This document shows, piece after piece, positions 36,911 to 47,042 of a stretch of DNA of 64,000 nt. Position numbers and translations under genes: made by a program. Location: the NCBI RefSeq assembly GCF_000374585.1, contig NZ_KB894649.1, positions 124,001-188,000 on the forward strand. The letters are read 5' to 3'. This stretch comes from Phocaeicola barnesiae DSM 18169 = JCM 13652 (lineage in GTDB: Bacteria; Bacteroidota; Bacteroidia; Bacteroidales; Bacteroidaceae). The notes beneath the pieces were generated by a model. That model was not told the origin of the DNA and did no database searches. It saw only the letters and a program-made list of their open reading frames with translations. How positions within the stretch are numbered: position 1 is the first letter of the stretch; each line of letters starts with the position of its first letter.

Positions 36911-37825
36911 TTATCTGTTCAAAAGCTGTATGATTTCGGCCACCTTGTCTTCCATCGGGCGGGTAGCATCAATCCAATGAATCGTAAAGCCTCTGCGTTC
37001 CATCCCTCTGAACCATGTCATCTGCCGTTTGGCAAACTGATGGATAGCTATTTCCAGCTGACGGAACATTTCTTCATAGGTCATTGCACCTGTCACATAC
37101 AAGGTCAGGTACTTATACTCCAATCCGTAATATATCAAATCCTCAGGTACAATGCCACTATCCAGCAACGCACGTACCTCGTCCACCATTCCCTCATCCA
37201 GACGCTGACGGAGCCTGCGCGAAATTTTCTCTCTACGCAATTCCCTGTCAATATCCACACCGATAATCAAGCTGTTCAGCTCGGGAAAGGAACGGGCATC
37301 GACCGGTTGCTGCAGGTAATATTCTTCGATTTCGATGGCACGGATAGCACGTTTTACCGTATCCACATCGGTGGAGTTATGCAATTGCTTGTAGGTAGAC
37401 AGAATTTCCGTCAGTTCCGACAAGGATTTATCGCCCAACCGTTTTCTCAGCTCCGGATTCTCGGGGACCAGCAACAGCTTATATCCCTTCAGCACAGATT
37501 CCAGGTACATGCCTGTACCACCACACAGAATCGGGAGCATCCCCCGATTTCGGATAGAATCGTATGCTGCCAGAAAATCCCGTTGGAATTCGAACACATT
37601 ATATTTATAACCGGGAGGTACAATATCAATCAGGTGATACGGAATACGGTGTCCGTCCACCACATAATCAGCCAGATCTTTTCCCGTTCCCAAGTCCATC
37701 CGACAATAGACCTGACGGCTGTCTCCACTGATAATTTCTGTCCGTAGCCGTGCAGCCAATGCCGCCGCCAGCGGTGTCTTACCCGATGCCGTAGGGCCCA
37801 GAATGGTTATAAGATCATAATTCAT
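36911..37825 (-). CDS. miaA: tRNA dimethylallyltransferase
   Basis: A 304-residue enzyme adding an isopentenyl group to A37 of tRNAs reading UNN codons. The P-loop is GPTASGKT (10-17), followed by SGDSRQVYCRMDLGTGK, and the family block LCGGTGMYLESVLKGY is intact. Length matches the family. It leads the miaA-lipid kinase-kdsA operon. Confidence 0.95.
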   Translation of the reverse strand: MNYDLITILGPTASGKTPLAAALAARLRTEIISGDSRQVYCRMDLGTGKDLADYVVDGHRIPYHLIDIVPPGYKYNVFEFQRDFLAAYDSIRNRGMLPILCGGTGMYLESVLKGYKLLLVPENPELRKRLGDKSLSELTEILSTYKQLHNSTDVDTVKRAIRAIEIEEYYLQQPVDARSFPELNSLIIGVDIDRELRREKISRRLRQRLDEGMVDEVRALLDSGIVPEDLIYYGLEYKYLTLYVTGAMTYEEMFRQLEIAIHQFAKRQMTWFRGMERRGFTIHWIDATRPMEDKVAEIIQLLNR

Positions 37826-37849
37826 AAGTCAGCTTATTGTTTCTATCTA

Positions 37850-37857
37850 CAAATATA
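37850..37857 (-). promoter_or_regulatory. -7 box TATATTTG for miaA operon
   Basis: Minus-strand TATATTTG, with a leader of about 20 nt before the miaA ATG. No -33 box at normal spacing. Confidence 0.55.
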
Positions 37858-37911
37858 GGCTTTTTTCTGCACACAGGCCGGACAAGTGAGCAAAATTATA
37901 AGAAAAGAAGC

Positions 37912-37944
37912 AAAAAAAGGGCAAGCCCGAAAGCCTGCCCTTTT
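37912..37944 (-). terminator. intrinsic terminator of gapA
   Basis: On the minus strand AAAAGGGCA (37944-37936) pairs with TGCCCTTTT (37923-37915) and continues into a T run. Confidence 0.85.
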
Positions 37945-37969
37945 CCATTCATATAGTTTCTAATACTGA

Positions 37970-38992
<1,023 letters not shown>

Positions 38993-39084
38993 TTAAAGGT
39001 TTTATAATAAAATTTATAAACACTAGCAATTTTCATACCAAGGAATTATAGCTCATCGCTTTCCCTATCTTTCCTATTGCGATG

Positions 39085-39092
39085 CAAAAATA
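39085..39092 (-). promoter_or_regulatory. -7 box TATTTTTG for gapA
   Basis: Minus-strand TATTTTTG. The expected start near 39081 gives a leader of about 100 nt, longer than most leaders in this window. No clear -33 box was found. Confidence 0.5.
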
Positions 39093-39250
39093 ACTATTTC
39101 TTTTGAATTCCGCTCATTAAAAGTATTAAAATTAAGAAAAAAATCATCTGCGTCCAATCCTTTTTCTTTGTAAGTATGTTTTTACCTTGTAAATACACAT
39201 GACATCGAAAAAAACATTACTTTTACCCTAGAAAAAACAAGAAAGAAAAC

Positions 39251-39274
39251 AATGAAACAATGAAACAATGAAAA
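39251..39274 (+). repeat. 8-bp tandem repeat with overlapping micro-ORFs before mscL
   Basis: The unit AATGAAAC occurs twice in full with a third partial copy (AATGAAAA). ATG codons fall at 39252, 39260 and 39268. The first two each open ATG-AAA-CAA-TGA, and every TGA overlaps the next ATG. The third ATG is the mscL start. Confidence 0.75.
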
Positions 39275-39714
39275 AGAGCAAATTCCTCCAGGACTTTAAA
39301 GCGTTTGCCATGAAAGGCAATGTAGTAGACATGGCAGTCGGTGTAATCATCGGCGGCGCATTCGGAAAAATCGTGAGTTCTGTCGTCAATGATATCATCA
39401 TGCCACCGTTGGGACTACTGATTGGTGGAGTCAACTTCAAGGACTTGAAACTCGTCCTGAAACCGGCTGTTGTAGAAAATGGAGAAGAGATAGCTGCCGT
39501 TACCTTAAACTACGGCAATTTCCTTCAGAATATATTCGACTTTCTGATCATCGCCTTTTCCATCTTCCTGTTCATCCGTGTCATGACCCGACTGATGAAC
39601 AAGAAGAAAGAAGAGGCACAGGCTGCTCCTACGCCTCCGCCCGCACCTACCAAAGACCAGGTACTGCTGACGGAAATCCGTGACCTGCTGAAAAAGATGA
39701 ACGAACAGAAATAA
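39268..39714 (+). CDS. mscL: large-conductance mechanosensitive channel
   Basis: A 148-residue inner membrane channel that opens under membrane tension to release solutes on osmotic downshock. The N-terminal helix [31 protein letters not shown] is typical, with TM1 at about 18-45 and TM2 at about 83-105 ([15 protein letters not shown]). The cytoplasmic helix near the C-terminus ([11 protein letters not shown]) is present, preceded by a Pro-rich linker (APTPPPAPT). The ATG at 39268 is preceded by two overlapping micro-ORFs in an 8-bp repeat. Confidence 0.95.
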   Translation: MKKSKFLQDFKAFAMKGNVVDMAVGVIIGGAFGKIVSSVVNDIIMPPLGLLIGGVNFKDLKLVLKPAVVENGEEIAAVTLNYGNFLQNIFDFLIIAFSIFLFIRVMTRLMNKKKEEAQAAPTPPPAPTKDQVLLTEIRDLLKKMNEQK

Positions 39715-39728
39715 AGACTCATCCAACC

Positions 39729-39760
39729 GTATCGTGTATATTATAAGGTATACACGATAC
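39729..39760. repeat. perfect 12-bp inverted repeat
   Basis: GTATCGTGTATA (39729-39740), spacer TTATAAGG, and its exact complement (39749-39760). It lies between mscL and the PNGase gene with no T run. It could be the mscL transcript end or a regulatory palindrome for the PNGase gene. Confidence 0.6.
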
Positions 39761-39808
39761 ACTCAACTGAATCACATGTGTATTTGACAAATCATAAAAC
39801 CTTAATCC

Positions 39809-41518
39809 ATGAAGCATCTGAACGTAAAATCGTGCTGCCTGATGGTCTGCTGCCTGTTGACCGTCACAACGGCAGAAGCTGAGAACATCCGGAAAAAAGT
39901 AAAGAATGCGCCCGGAATTGAAGTGACCTACCAATCCAGTTACAAGGGGAAAGTAGCTCCCGGACAGGTATTGATGAAAGTAATAGGAGACGAAGTGATT
40001 CTGACCTCCCTGAAACCGGAAGGAAAACCGGCTGAAGAGATTCGCGAACAGGACAAGGCTCCGGTAATCACCAATTACATCGACTACGAGGCCTGCAAAT
40101 CGTATAAACGGGCCGAACTTCCTGACGGAAGAATCATTTCGGCGGCTACTCCATTTGAATACGGAAAGGGCTTCAAAGAAGTAGGAACCGACAAAGTGCT
40201 GGGATTGGACTGCAAGATTCTACAGACCATTATCAACTCGAACACCATCCAGGTATGGTACACCACCGACATTCCGTTCCGCGGAACCCCACAGGCCAAT
40301 GTAGGCGTTCCTGACGGACTCGTGCTGAAAGTAGTCCGAAACGGTGACACCGTACAGGAAGCCATCAGCATCAATCCGGAAAAGGAAACGGGCACTTCCC
40401 TCCTGCCCACCTCTTGGGGAAATGTGATGGACAACGCCGATTACCAGTATACCCTCAATCAAAGCGGGGTAATCACCATTCCGGTATTCAACGAGCAGAC
40501 CATCTGCTTCAACGGTGCCAAGCTCCCGGACCAACTGAATGACAATGAATGCTACAGTGCCGCCGGAGGAACCGTCATCCTGAAGAAGGTAAAGCTTCCT
40601 GAATATGTAGCGAACCGTACCGTATTCGTCGAAGTATCCCAATATTCCGATGGCGACGCTTACGACCGTACAGGTTCAGTCTTTCTGATACCGACCGACA
40701 AGAAACAATCGTTCCTCGACGCCTTGCGCAACCTGAACAGCGTTCCGTCCTTCCGTTCAGACAGCACAGACTATCACGGGCTGGTAGCAACCGAAACGTA
40801 CGACACCCCGATAGAACTCATGCGGTTCTTCACCGGATTCGGTGTCCGCAGCTACAACCACAACAAAGTAATGGGTCAGGATTGGGTAGACTCTGTATTA
40901 TACAAGAGTGAAGTAACCCCGCTTGTAGAGCATCTGCAAGGTGAAGCCTGGATTGGAGCCTATATCGGTAACTGGGATGCCAAAGGACACCGCCTGTCCC
41001 TGAAACTGAAATACTATCCGGACGATGAACATCGGATATACAAATCCATACCACTGTTCAATACCGTAAACTACATGGAACAGGCCGGACAGCCCTACCC
41101 CATCTTCATGCTGAAGGATTCCCTGAAAGCGACCTTCACCCTGAAAGAACCGGTAAAGGATGCCAAGCTCTACTATTTCACTACCGGACACGGTGGCTGG
41201 GGAAACGGTGACGAATTCAACCAGAAACCGAATACCATCTATCTGGACGGCCAGAAAGTGATTACCTTCATCCCGTGGCGTGACGATTGCGGCACTTACC
41301 GCAACTGGAATCCCTGCTCAGGCAACTTCTCAAACGGCCTGAGTTCTTCCGATTTAAGCCGCTCCAACTGGTGTCCGGGAACGGTCACCAATCCGGAATA
41401 CATCTACTTGGGCGATTTGGAGGCAGGTACCCACACCATCACCGTTCAGATTCCTCAAGGAGCTCCTGAAGGAGGCAGTAACAGCTACTGGTGTATCTCC
41501 GGTACTTTGATTTATTGA
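39809..41518 (+). CDS. PNGase F-type peptide N-glycosidase with N-terminal extra domain
   Basis: A 569-residue secreted enzyme (signal peptide to about residue 24, TAEAE). It matches PNGase F, which cleaves the amide between Asn and the first GlcNAc of N-glycans. The N-terminal catalytic half holds SDGDAYDRTGSVFLI (281-294), where the family's catalytic Asp is expected. The C-terminal half holds TTGHGGWGNGDEF, PWRDDCGTYRNWNPCSGNF, SSSDLSRSNWCPG and IPQGAPEGG. An additional region of about 170 residues at the N-terminus recalls the bowl-like domain of type II PNGase F. The gene is monocistronic and opposite in strand to the downstream PUL. Confidence 0.88.
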   Translation: MKHLNVKSCCLMVCCLLTVTTAEAENIRKKVKNAPGIEVTYQSSYKGKVAPGQVLMKVIGDEVILTSLKPEGKPAEEIREQDKAPVITNYIDYEACKSYKRAELPDGRIISAATPFEYGKGFKEVGTDKVLGLDCKILQTIINSNTIQVWYTTDIPFRGTPQANVGVPDGLVLKVVRNGDTVQEAISINPEKETGTSLLPTSWGNVMDNADYQYTLNQSGVITIPVFNEQTICFNGAKLPDQLNDNECYSAAGGTVILKKVKLPEYVANRTVFVEVSQYSDGDAYDRTGSVFLIPTDKKQSFLDALRNLNSVPSFRSDSTDYHGLVATETYDTPIELMRFFTGFGVRSYNHNKVMGQDWVDSVLYKSEVTPLVEHLQGEAWIGAYIGNWDAKGHRLSLKLKYYPDDEHRIYKSIPLFNTVNYMEQAGQPYPIFMLKDSLKATFTLKEPVKDAKLYYFTTGHGGWGNGDEFNQKPNTIYLDGQKVITFIPWRDDCGTYRNWNPCSGNFSNGLSSSDLSRSNWCPGTVTNPEYIYLGDLEAGTHTITVQIPQGAPEGGSNSYWCISGTLIY

Positions 41519-41541
41519 TTCGTCCTTCATCCAAGCAAAAG

Positions 41542-41573
41542 TCCCAGGCCTGCCAAAGAGACCTGGGATTTTT
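41542..41573 (+). terminator. intrinsic terminator after PNGase gene
   Basis: TCCCAGG (41542-41548) pairs with CCTGGGA (41562-41568), followed by TTTTTG. Confidence 0.8.
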
Positions 41574-41684
41574 GTTTATTTACGCTTCCGCAGGACGAAG
41601 AAGCCAGAAGAAAAAACAAGCATTCTACAAACCACCAGTCCTAACCCACTACACATAATATCCGACCAGGGAGATGATGAACTT

Positions 41685-41771
41685 GCCATTTTGCGCGAGT
41701 ATAGCATTGTGCCACAAGCATGGACGCCTTTTGCCGAAGGCATGAACAACATGTTTACCGATCGGTACTGA
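41685..41771 (+). pseudogene. remnant of an AKR5-type aldo/keto reductase
   Basis: A short open stretch encodes about 25 residues, ILREYSIVPQAWTPFAEG followed by MNNMFTDRY and a TGA. This matches the C-terminal region of 2,5-diketo-gluconate reductase-like enzymes, where a block of the type REYNIVPQAWAPFAEGKNN is common. Nothing recognisable as the rest of the gene flanks it. It appears to be a relic separate from the aldo/keto reductase pseudogene that follows. Confidence 0.5.
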
Positions 41772-41857
41772 CCGGTCTGTAACGGAAAAATTCCACTTTC
41801 AGTAAAACGGGTACATACCTCCGGTTTATCGTTACGGATATTTTGCCTGTTCCACAC

Positions 41858-41865
41858 TACTTTTG
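41858..41865 (+). promoter_or_regulatory. -7 box TACTTTTG before aldo/keto reductase pseudogene
   Basis: TACTTTTG fits TAnnTTTG. Transcription would begin near 41869, about 21 nt before the lost start codon at 41890, so the original promoter seems to survive. Confidence 0.45.
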
Positions 41866-41889
41866 TATAGAGAATAAAATCAGAAGATT

Positions 41890-42517
<628 letters not shown>

Positions 42518-42519
<2 letters not shown>

Positions 42520-42675
42520 TCTGACGCATCAGAAAAACAAGGATATCGTGTTCCTCGTCGGTCATGTGCAGAGCCTCGTTCACGCGGTAATCGAAAAAAG
42601 AATAATCCTTGATGTGATTTTCAAGAGGGAATCCATGCAGCAGGTCACCAACCCAATGATATGGACTATCTTCTT
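42518..42675 (-). pseudogene. fragment of an AraC-family regulator
   Basis: On the minus strand the frame reads GDLLHGFPLENHIKDYSFFD, then YRVNEALHMTDEEHDILV. This aligns with the end of the sensor domain of Bacteroides AraC regulators. The intact AraC protein at 62416 has the related FHPDFIHGTALGQEIKKYTFFSYESREALHVSEEERQ. A stop codon interrupts the frame upstream, and homology ends at LMRQI, exactly where the oppositely oriented aldo/keto reductase fragment ends. The DNA-binding part is missing. Confidence 0.6.
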
Positions 42676-42774
42676 TTCAGAATCAGGAGTACTTGCATCA
42701 GCAAATGGTCATCAGTTACGAAAATACGGATTCTCCCTTTTCAAACATTTGTATGCCAGTGTTTTTTCCGGTCC

Positions 42775-42901
42775 GTCCGTTCATTTCGAGTCATTCGTCC
42801 GTTCGTTTTAAGTCAAATGTCCGTTCGTTTTGAATCAAACGTCCGTTCGTTTTAAGTCAAACGTCCGTTCGTTTCGAGTCATTCGTCCGTTCGTTTTAAG
42901 C
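42775..42901. repeat. 22-bp direct tandem repeat, about 5.7 copies
   Basis: Units start at 42775, 42797, 42819, 42841, 42863 and 42885, each beginning GTCCGTTCRTTT. The second halves are of two types: CGAGTCATTC in units 1 and 5, and a TAAGTCAAAC-like form in units 2-4. The sixth copy breaks off after TTTTAAG. There are no spacers. Confidence 0.9.
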
Positions 42902-42941
42902 AGGCATTCTACGATGCTACAGGCATTAGCTCTATACATAT

Positions 42942-42992
42942 AACAATAGCGGTTGTTACTATCAGCCCGATAGTAGCAGCCGCTATTGTTTT
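42942..42992 (-). terminator. long hairpin ending the PUL transcript
   Basis: AACAATAGCGG (42942-42952) pairs with CCGCTATTGTT (42980-42990), and TACTATC (42957-42963) pairs with GATAGTA (42969-42975). It lies 25 nt after the ROK kinase stop on the minus strand. Confidence 0.65.
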
Positions 42993-43017
42993 ATTGTACC
43001 TATATGCAGCAGTTGCA

Positions 43018-43986
43018 TCAGCTACCGGATGCATCCAGCCAGGCCAATGCAGCAGCTCCCAAGATAGCCGCCTCCGCATCTTTTAAAGCCGAGACCAGAA
43101 TCCGAGCCGTTCCTCTATAATTTTCGAATACCTCTTTATCATAAGTCTCTTTCAGCGGATTCATCAGCAAGTCGCCGGCTTTTGTCAACCCGCCAAACAG
43201 AATAAAGGCCTCCGGGTCTGAGAACGTGGCAAAATTGGCCAGACTTTCGCCCAACAATTTCCCGGTAAACCGGAAAACCTCGTTGGCTATCCGGTCACCC
43301 TTGACAGCTGCCTCATAAACATCTTTCGAAGTTATTTCATCGACAGCCATCGACCTGAGTAAACTGGGAGCATCATCTTTCTCCAAGAACTCAACAGCCG
43401 TACGGGCCACGCCAGTAGCCGAACAATATGCCTCCAGACATCCCTTTCTACCACACGGACACGCTCTTCCATTCTCCGGACGGATTGTTGAATGACCGAG
43501 TTCACCGGCAAAACTATTCTTACCATAGACCAGTTTGCCGTTCACTACAATACCACTACCGACTCCGGTCCCCAGGGTTATCATCATGAAATCCTTCATA
43601 CCTTTGGCAGCCCCGAACAACATTTCGCCCAAAGCGGCCGCTTTGGCATCGTTCGTTATCCTGACCGGCAGATGCATCTTCTGCTCCAGCAAATCGGTCA
43701 ACGGGACAACCCCTTTCCACGGAAGATTCGTCGCGTTCTCAATGGTCCGCTTCCAATAGTTGACATCGGGAGCCCCTATACCGAAAGCATGGATTTCATG
43801 TTCACAACCGTAAGTCGAAATCAGTTTTTCGGCTTCCGAGGCACAGGTAGAGACATAATCTTCCAGAACCGGGTATGCCTGCGTCTTGAACGAAGAAGTT
43901 GCAAGTACCTTTCCCTCCCGGTCGACGATACCCAATACAGAATTTGTTCCGCCAAGGTCTAAAGCCAATACATATTTCTTGCTCAT
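43018..43986 (-). CDS. ROK-family sugar kinase
   Basis: A 322-residue cytosolic kinase. It has the ATP-binding DLGGTNSVLGIVD at the N-terminus, TLGTGVGSGIVVNGKLVYG, the zinc motif CPCGRKGCLEAYCS and the ExGH-type ELGHSTIRP. ROK kinases phosphorylate glucose, mannose, fructose or N-acetylhexosamines. As last gene of the mannosidase PUL it probably phosphorylates the released monosaccharide (mannose, glucose or glucosamine); which one cannot be decided from sequence. Its ATG overlaps the GH125 stop by 4 nt (ATGA), so translation is coupled. Confidence 0.88.
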   Translation of the reverse strand: MSKKYVLALDLGGTNSVLGIVDREGKVLATSSFKTQAYPVLEDYVSTCASEAEKLISTYGCEHEIHAFGIGAPDVNYWKRTIENATNLPWKGVVPLTDLLEQKMHLPVRITNDAKAAALGEMLFGAAKGMKDFMMITLGTGVGSGIVVNGKLVYGKNSFAGELGHSTIRPENGRACPCGRKGCLEAYCSATGVARTAVEFLEKDDAPSLLRSMAVDEITSKDVYEAAVKGDRIANEVFRFTGKLLGESLANFATFSDPEAFILFGGLTKAGDLLMNPLKETYDKEVFENYRGTARILVSALKDAEAAILGAAALAWLDASGS

Positions 43987-45407
43987 AATGCAGATTTTAA
44001 GATATCCGGATGTTCCTTGTAGATTTTCACTATCAGTTCACCGAACAGCGTATTCGTCCAGGCGAACCACGAACGGGTAAATTTAGTCGGGTCATCCACA
44101 TGGAAGGATTCATGCATGAAACCTGTATCTGCATCGGTATTCTTCAGCAACGTAACACAACGCCTGATTTCCTCCTTATCGGTCGATGTAAGAGCCTTCA
44201 TGATGATGCTCATCGGCCAGGCGTAATCCAGTCCTACATGAGGGCCCCCTACCCCTTCGCCAGCCTTTCCTTTGAAGAAATACGGATTATTATCGCTCCA
44301 AATGAATTTACGGGTATTCAGGTATAACGAGTCGTCCTGTGAACAATAGCCCAGATAAGGTGCTCCCAACAGACTGGGGACATTGGCATCGTCCATACAG
44401 AGGCTGTTACCGTAACCATCCACCTCGAATGCATAAATCCTTCCGGCTACCGGATGATTTACCACACCATATTTCTTGATAGCCTCATCCACCTCGTCTG
44501 CCAGTTGCAGGCACTCCTGCGCAAACTCCTTGTTCCCATAAACCTTGGTTTCGATTTCGGCCAATTGTCTGAGCGAAACAACCGCAAACATGTTCGAAGG
44601 TATCAGGAATCCGTACTGGGTAGCATCATCCGAAGGACGGAAAGCTGAATAAATCAGTCCTACCGGCTTTACCGGTGCTCCGAATCCGCCGTTAATCTGT
44701 GAATCCGTCGGCCGGTCACAATCCCTGGTAAAGCTGTAAGGACCCAATCCATCTTTCCGCTGTTGTTCCTTGAAGGTCTGTACCACCAGTTTCATGGCAT
44801 CGTGCCATACAGCATCGAAGACGGAGCTGTCACCCGTAATCAGCCAATAATGATAGGCCACACGGATGGGATAACACAACGAGTCGATTTCCCATTTCCG
44901 TTCATGCAGTTCCTTCACCATGTGCTGTGTATTGTCGGTTTCCCAATAACTCCCCAAAGGTCCGTCATTGAAAGCATTGGCATACGGGTCAATCAGAATA
45001 CACTGGGCCTGCCTGTTAATCAGGCCGATAACCAGATTCTGAAGATTCTTGTCCTCTTTCAGCAATTGCAGATAAGGCCATACCTGGGCCGAAGAATCCC
45101 GCAGCCACATGGCATGGATATCGCCGGTAATGACAAACGTGTCCGGTTTATCCCCCTTCATACGAAACTCCACCGTCGTATCCAACGTATTCGGGAAACA
45201 ATTTTCAAACATCCACCTCAGCTTGGGGTCACTGATGGCATCCCTTACTTCTACAATCATTTTCTCTACAGCTTCTGAGCTGAAGTTACGCTTTGCTATT
45301 TCGGGACGTTTGGACTCATAAGAAGTCTGTGCATAGGTCTCCGTATATCCCGAACATGCCAGCAACAGAGCCATTGCCGAAACGCCTAAAAACTTATTGC
45401 TTATCAT
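43983..45407 (-). CDS. GH125 exo-alpha-1,6-mannosidase
   Basis: A 474-residue exported (alpha/alpha)6-barrel enzyme. The N-terminus has a possible lipobox (LLLAC, Cys18) and also a possible signal peptidase I site at TYAQ. Family blocks include TGDIHAMWLRDSSAQVWPY, DCDRPTDSQINGGFG, SAFRPSDDA (the expected catalytic Asp region), DDANVPSLLGAPYLG, TGFMHESF and FAWTNTLFGE. GH125 enzymes remove terminal alpha-1,6-linked mannose by inversion. It lies 15 nt after the (alpha/alpha)6 glycosidase gene and overlaps the ROK kinase. Confidence 0.92.
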   Translation of the reverse strand: MISNKFLGVSAMALLLACSGYTETYAQTSYESKRPEIAKRNFSSEAVEKMIVEVRDAISDPKLRWMFENCFPNTLDTTVEFRMKGDKPDTFVITGDIHAMWLRDSSAQVWPYLQLLKEDKNLQNLVIGLINRQAQCILIDPYANAFNDGPLGSYWETDNTQHMVKELHERKWEIDSLCYPIRVAYHYWLITGDSSVFDAVWHDAMKLVVQTFKEQQRKDGLGPYSFTRDCDRPTDSQINGGFGAPVKPVGLIYSAFRPSDDATQYGFLIPSNMFAVVSLRQLAEIETKVYGNKEFAQECLQLADEVDEAIKKYGVVNHPVAGRIYAFEVDGYGNSLCMDDANVPSLLGAPYLGYCSQDDSLYLNTRKFIWSDNNPYFFKGKAGEGVGGPHVGLDYAWPMSIIMKALTSTDKEEIRRCVTLLKNTDADTGFMHESFHVDDPTKFTRSWFAWTNTLFGELIVKIYKEHPDILKSAL

Positions 45408-45422
45408 CGTTCACCCTTTCCT

Positions 45423-47027
45423 TTAAAAATTATTCTTTCCTTCCTTGACCTGTACCGTCATCTCCTTATCTCCATAAAGGATGGTCAGTTCAAAAGGTAC
45501 ATTCGATTCTACGGTCACTTGCGGTTTGTCTGATGCGGAACGTCTGCTCTTCGCCCTGAAGGAAACCAACCCGTCCGGTCCGAAAGGATACCTGTCAATT
45601 CCGTTCTCTTCGGTCAGATTCATGTCCCATACCACCTTACCTTCTGTATAATCGCCTCTGATACCGATGATGTATTCTATCAGTTCAGCAATAGGCGCAA
45701 GTCCGGTCCAACCGATAAACTCCTTACGGGCCATAAATCCCGGTTCGGCCAATTCCGGAGCATAATACTCCCAGAAAGTACCCGTCTTCTTATAAACCTG
45801 AAAGACCTGGTCATAATGACTCAAAGCTATCTTCCGGGCCAGTTCACGATAGCCATTCTTCACCAGTCCGGTCATGACCATGTAATTGGTTCCGGGCCAG
45901 ATGCCTCCCTGCCAATATCGACCGTTAGCTTTGTAGCGTGGATTATCAGCCGACAAAGAAGGTATCATGAAAGGACGTTTGAAAGTCTCCGGATTCTCCA
46001 GCTGACCTATCATCCGTTTCATCTGCTCCTCATTCAGGACATCCGAGAAAAGTGCCCAATAGGCTCCGATGCCTTTAGTCTTACTCAATGAGCCGTCCGC
46101 ATACTGGTCATACAGAAAGCCGGTCTTTTCATCCCACAAATTCTCGCTGATGTATTTCTTGAGAACCTGTATTTCATCTTCCAATTCTTCTATCTCCTGC
46201 CATCTTTCCAGATAGAATCCCATTTCAAGCAGCAGGTTCGCCGTGAACAGCTGTTGGAGGTTGGTATCCAACCAAATCATGTGACCATGGCTGTAGATCG
46301 GATTGTATTTGGATTCTACCCGAGGCATATTATCCATACCAGTTCCCCAGCCGCTGGACCAATATGTTCCGTTTCTCCAGGTTCTGTTCAACCGAAGCCA
46401 CTTATAATAAGCACAAAGAACCGGGAAAATCTTATGCAACCGTTCCACATCACCAAACTGGTGATAATAGACCATTTCACACCAGGGAATCAGGTTCGGA
46501 CCAGTACTCACGGGGTCATACCGTTCAAAACAGTCGGCACCATCGGCCTTAATCTCCCGACAGATAAAGCCATCCGGATGTTGTTTGGCGTAGAAATTAT
46601 CCAACGTATTCTGGAACGGGAAGAAACGGGCTCCATATCTGGCAAACATCAGAATGAACGATGAATCCCACATGAAGATGTTACCGTTGTAAGCCGTATC
46701 AATATAAGGAGCGACGAAACCAGAGCCCGGCAACGGATTCTTGATATTGCCAACCGCTATTTCCCATGCCCTCCAGTACATATCGATTTCGTCCTGATGG
46801 CCGTCCCAAACCGGTAAAGGCAGAATATTCCTGGCCTCTTCAAAAGTCCCGGGATTCATGTATTTAGGTTTCGCTATACGATAATTATTCTCCGCCACAA
46901 GAGGTTCCTTTACATAAGTATCCTTGTATGGCAAATGATAGATACTGTCATTGCCGCATCCTTGAGAGAAAACATAACTGCTACCTCCCAACAACAATCC
47001 CAAAGTTAAACATACAATACGTTTCAT
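45423..47027 (-). CDS. secreted (alpha/alpha)6 glycosidase, GH63/MGH1-like
   Basis: A 534-residue secreted protein (signal peptide to about SYVFSQ, residue 22). The body resembles the six-hairpin glycosidases of the GH63/GH37 (MGH1-like) type, with YNGNIFMWDSSFILMFARYG, RYWQGGIWPGTNYMVMTGL and a C-terminal FIGWTGLAPIAELIEY. The last 80 residues form a small beta-domain (ESNVPFELTILYGDKEMTVQVKEG). The substrate is unknown; GH63 members cleave alpha-glucosides or alpha-mannosyl compounds. Its place between the alkaline phosphatase and GH125 genes, with gaps of 15 nt on both sides, points to work on the same glycan. Confidence 0.78.
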   Translation of the reverse strand: MKRIVCLTLGLLLGGSSYVFSQGCGNDSIYHLPYKDTYVKEPLVAENNYRIAKPKYMNPGTFEEARNILPLPVWDGHQDEIDMYWRAWEIAVGNIKNPLPGSGFVAPYIDTAYNGNIFMWDSSFILMFARYGARFFPFQNTLDNFYAKQHPDGFICREIKADGADCFERYDPVSTGPNLIPWCEMVYYHQFGDVERLHKIFPVLCAYYKWLRLNRTWRNGTYWSSGWGTGMDNMPRVESKYNPIYSHGHMIWLDTNLQQLFTANLLLEMGFYLERWQEIEELEDEIQVLKKYISENLWDEKTGFLYDQYADGSLSKTKGIGAYWALFSDVLNEEQMKRMIGQLENPETFKRPFMIPSLSADNPRYKANGRYWQGGIWPGTNYMVMTGLVKNGYRELARKIALSHYDQVFQVYKKTGTFWEYYAPELAEPGFMARKEFIGWTGLAPIAELIEYIIGIRGDYTEGKVVWDMNLTEENGIDRYPFGPDGLVSFRAKSRRSASDKPQVTVESNVPFELTILYGDKEMTVQVKEGKNNF

Positions 47028-47042
47028 GCCGGTCTCTCCCCA

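Noticed and set aside
42775-42901. Possible CRISPR array
   Set aside because: The 22-bp units are directly contiguous with no spacers, and no cas gene is present.
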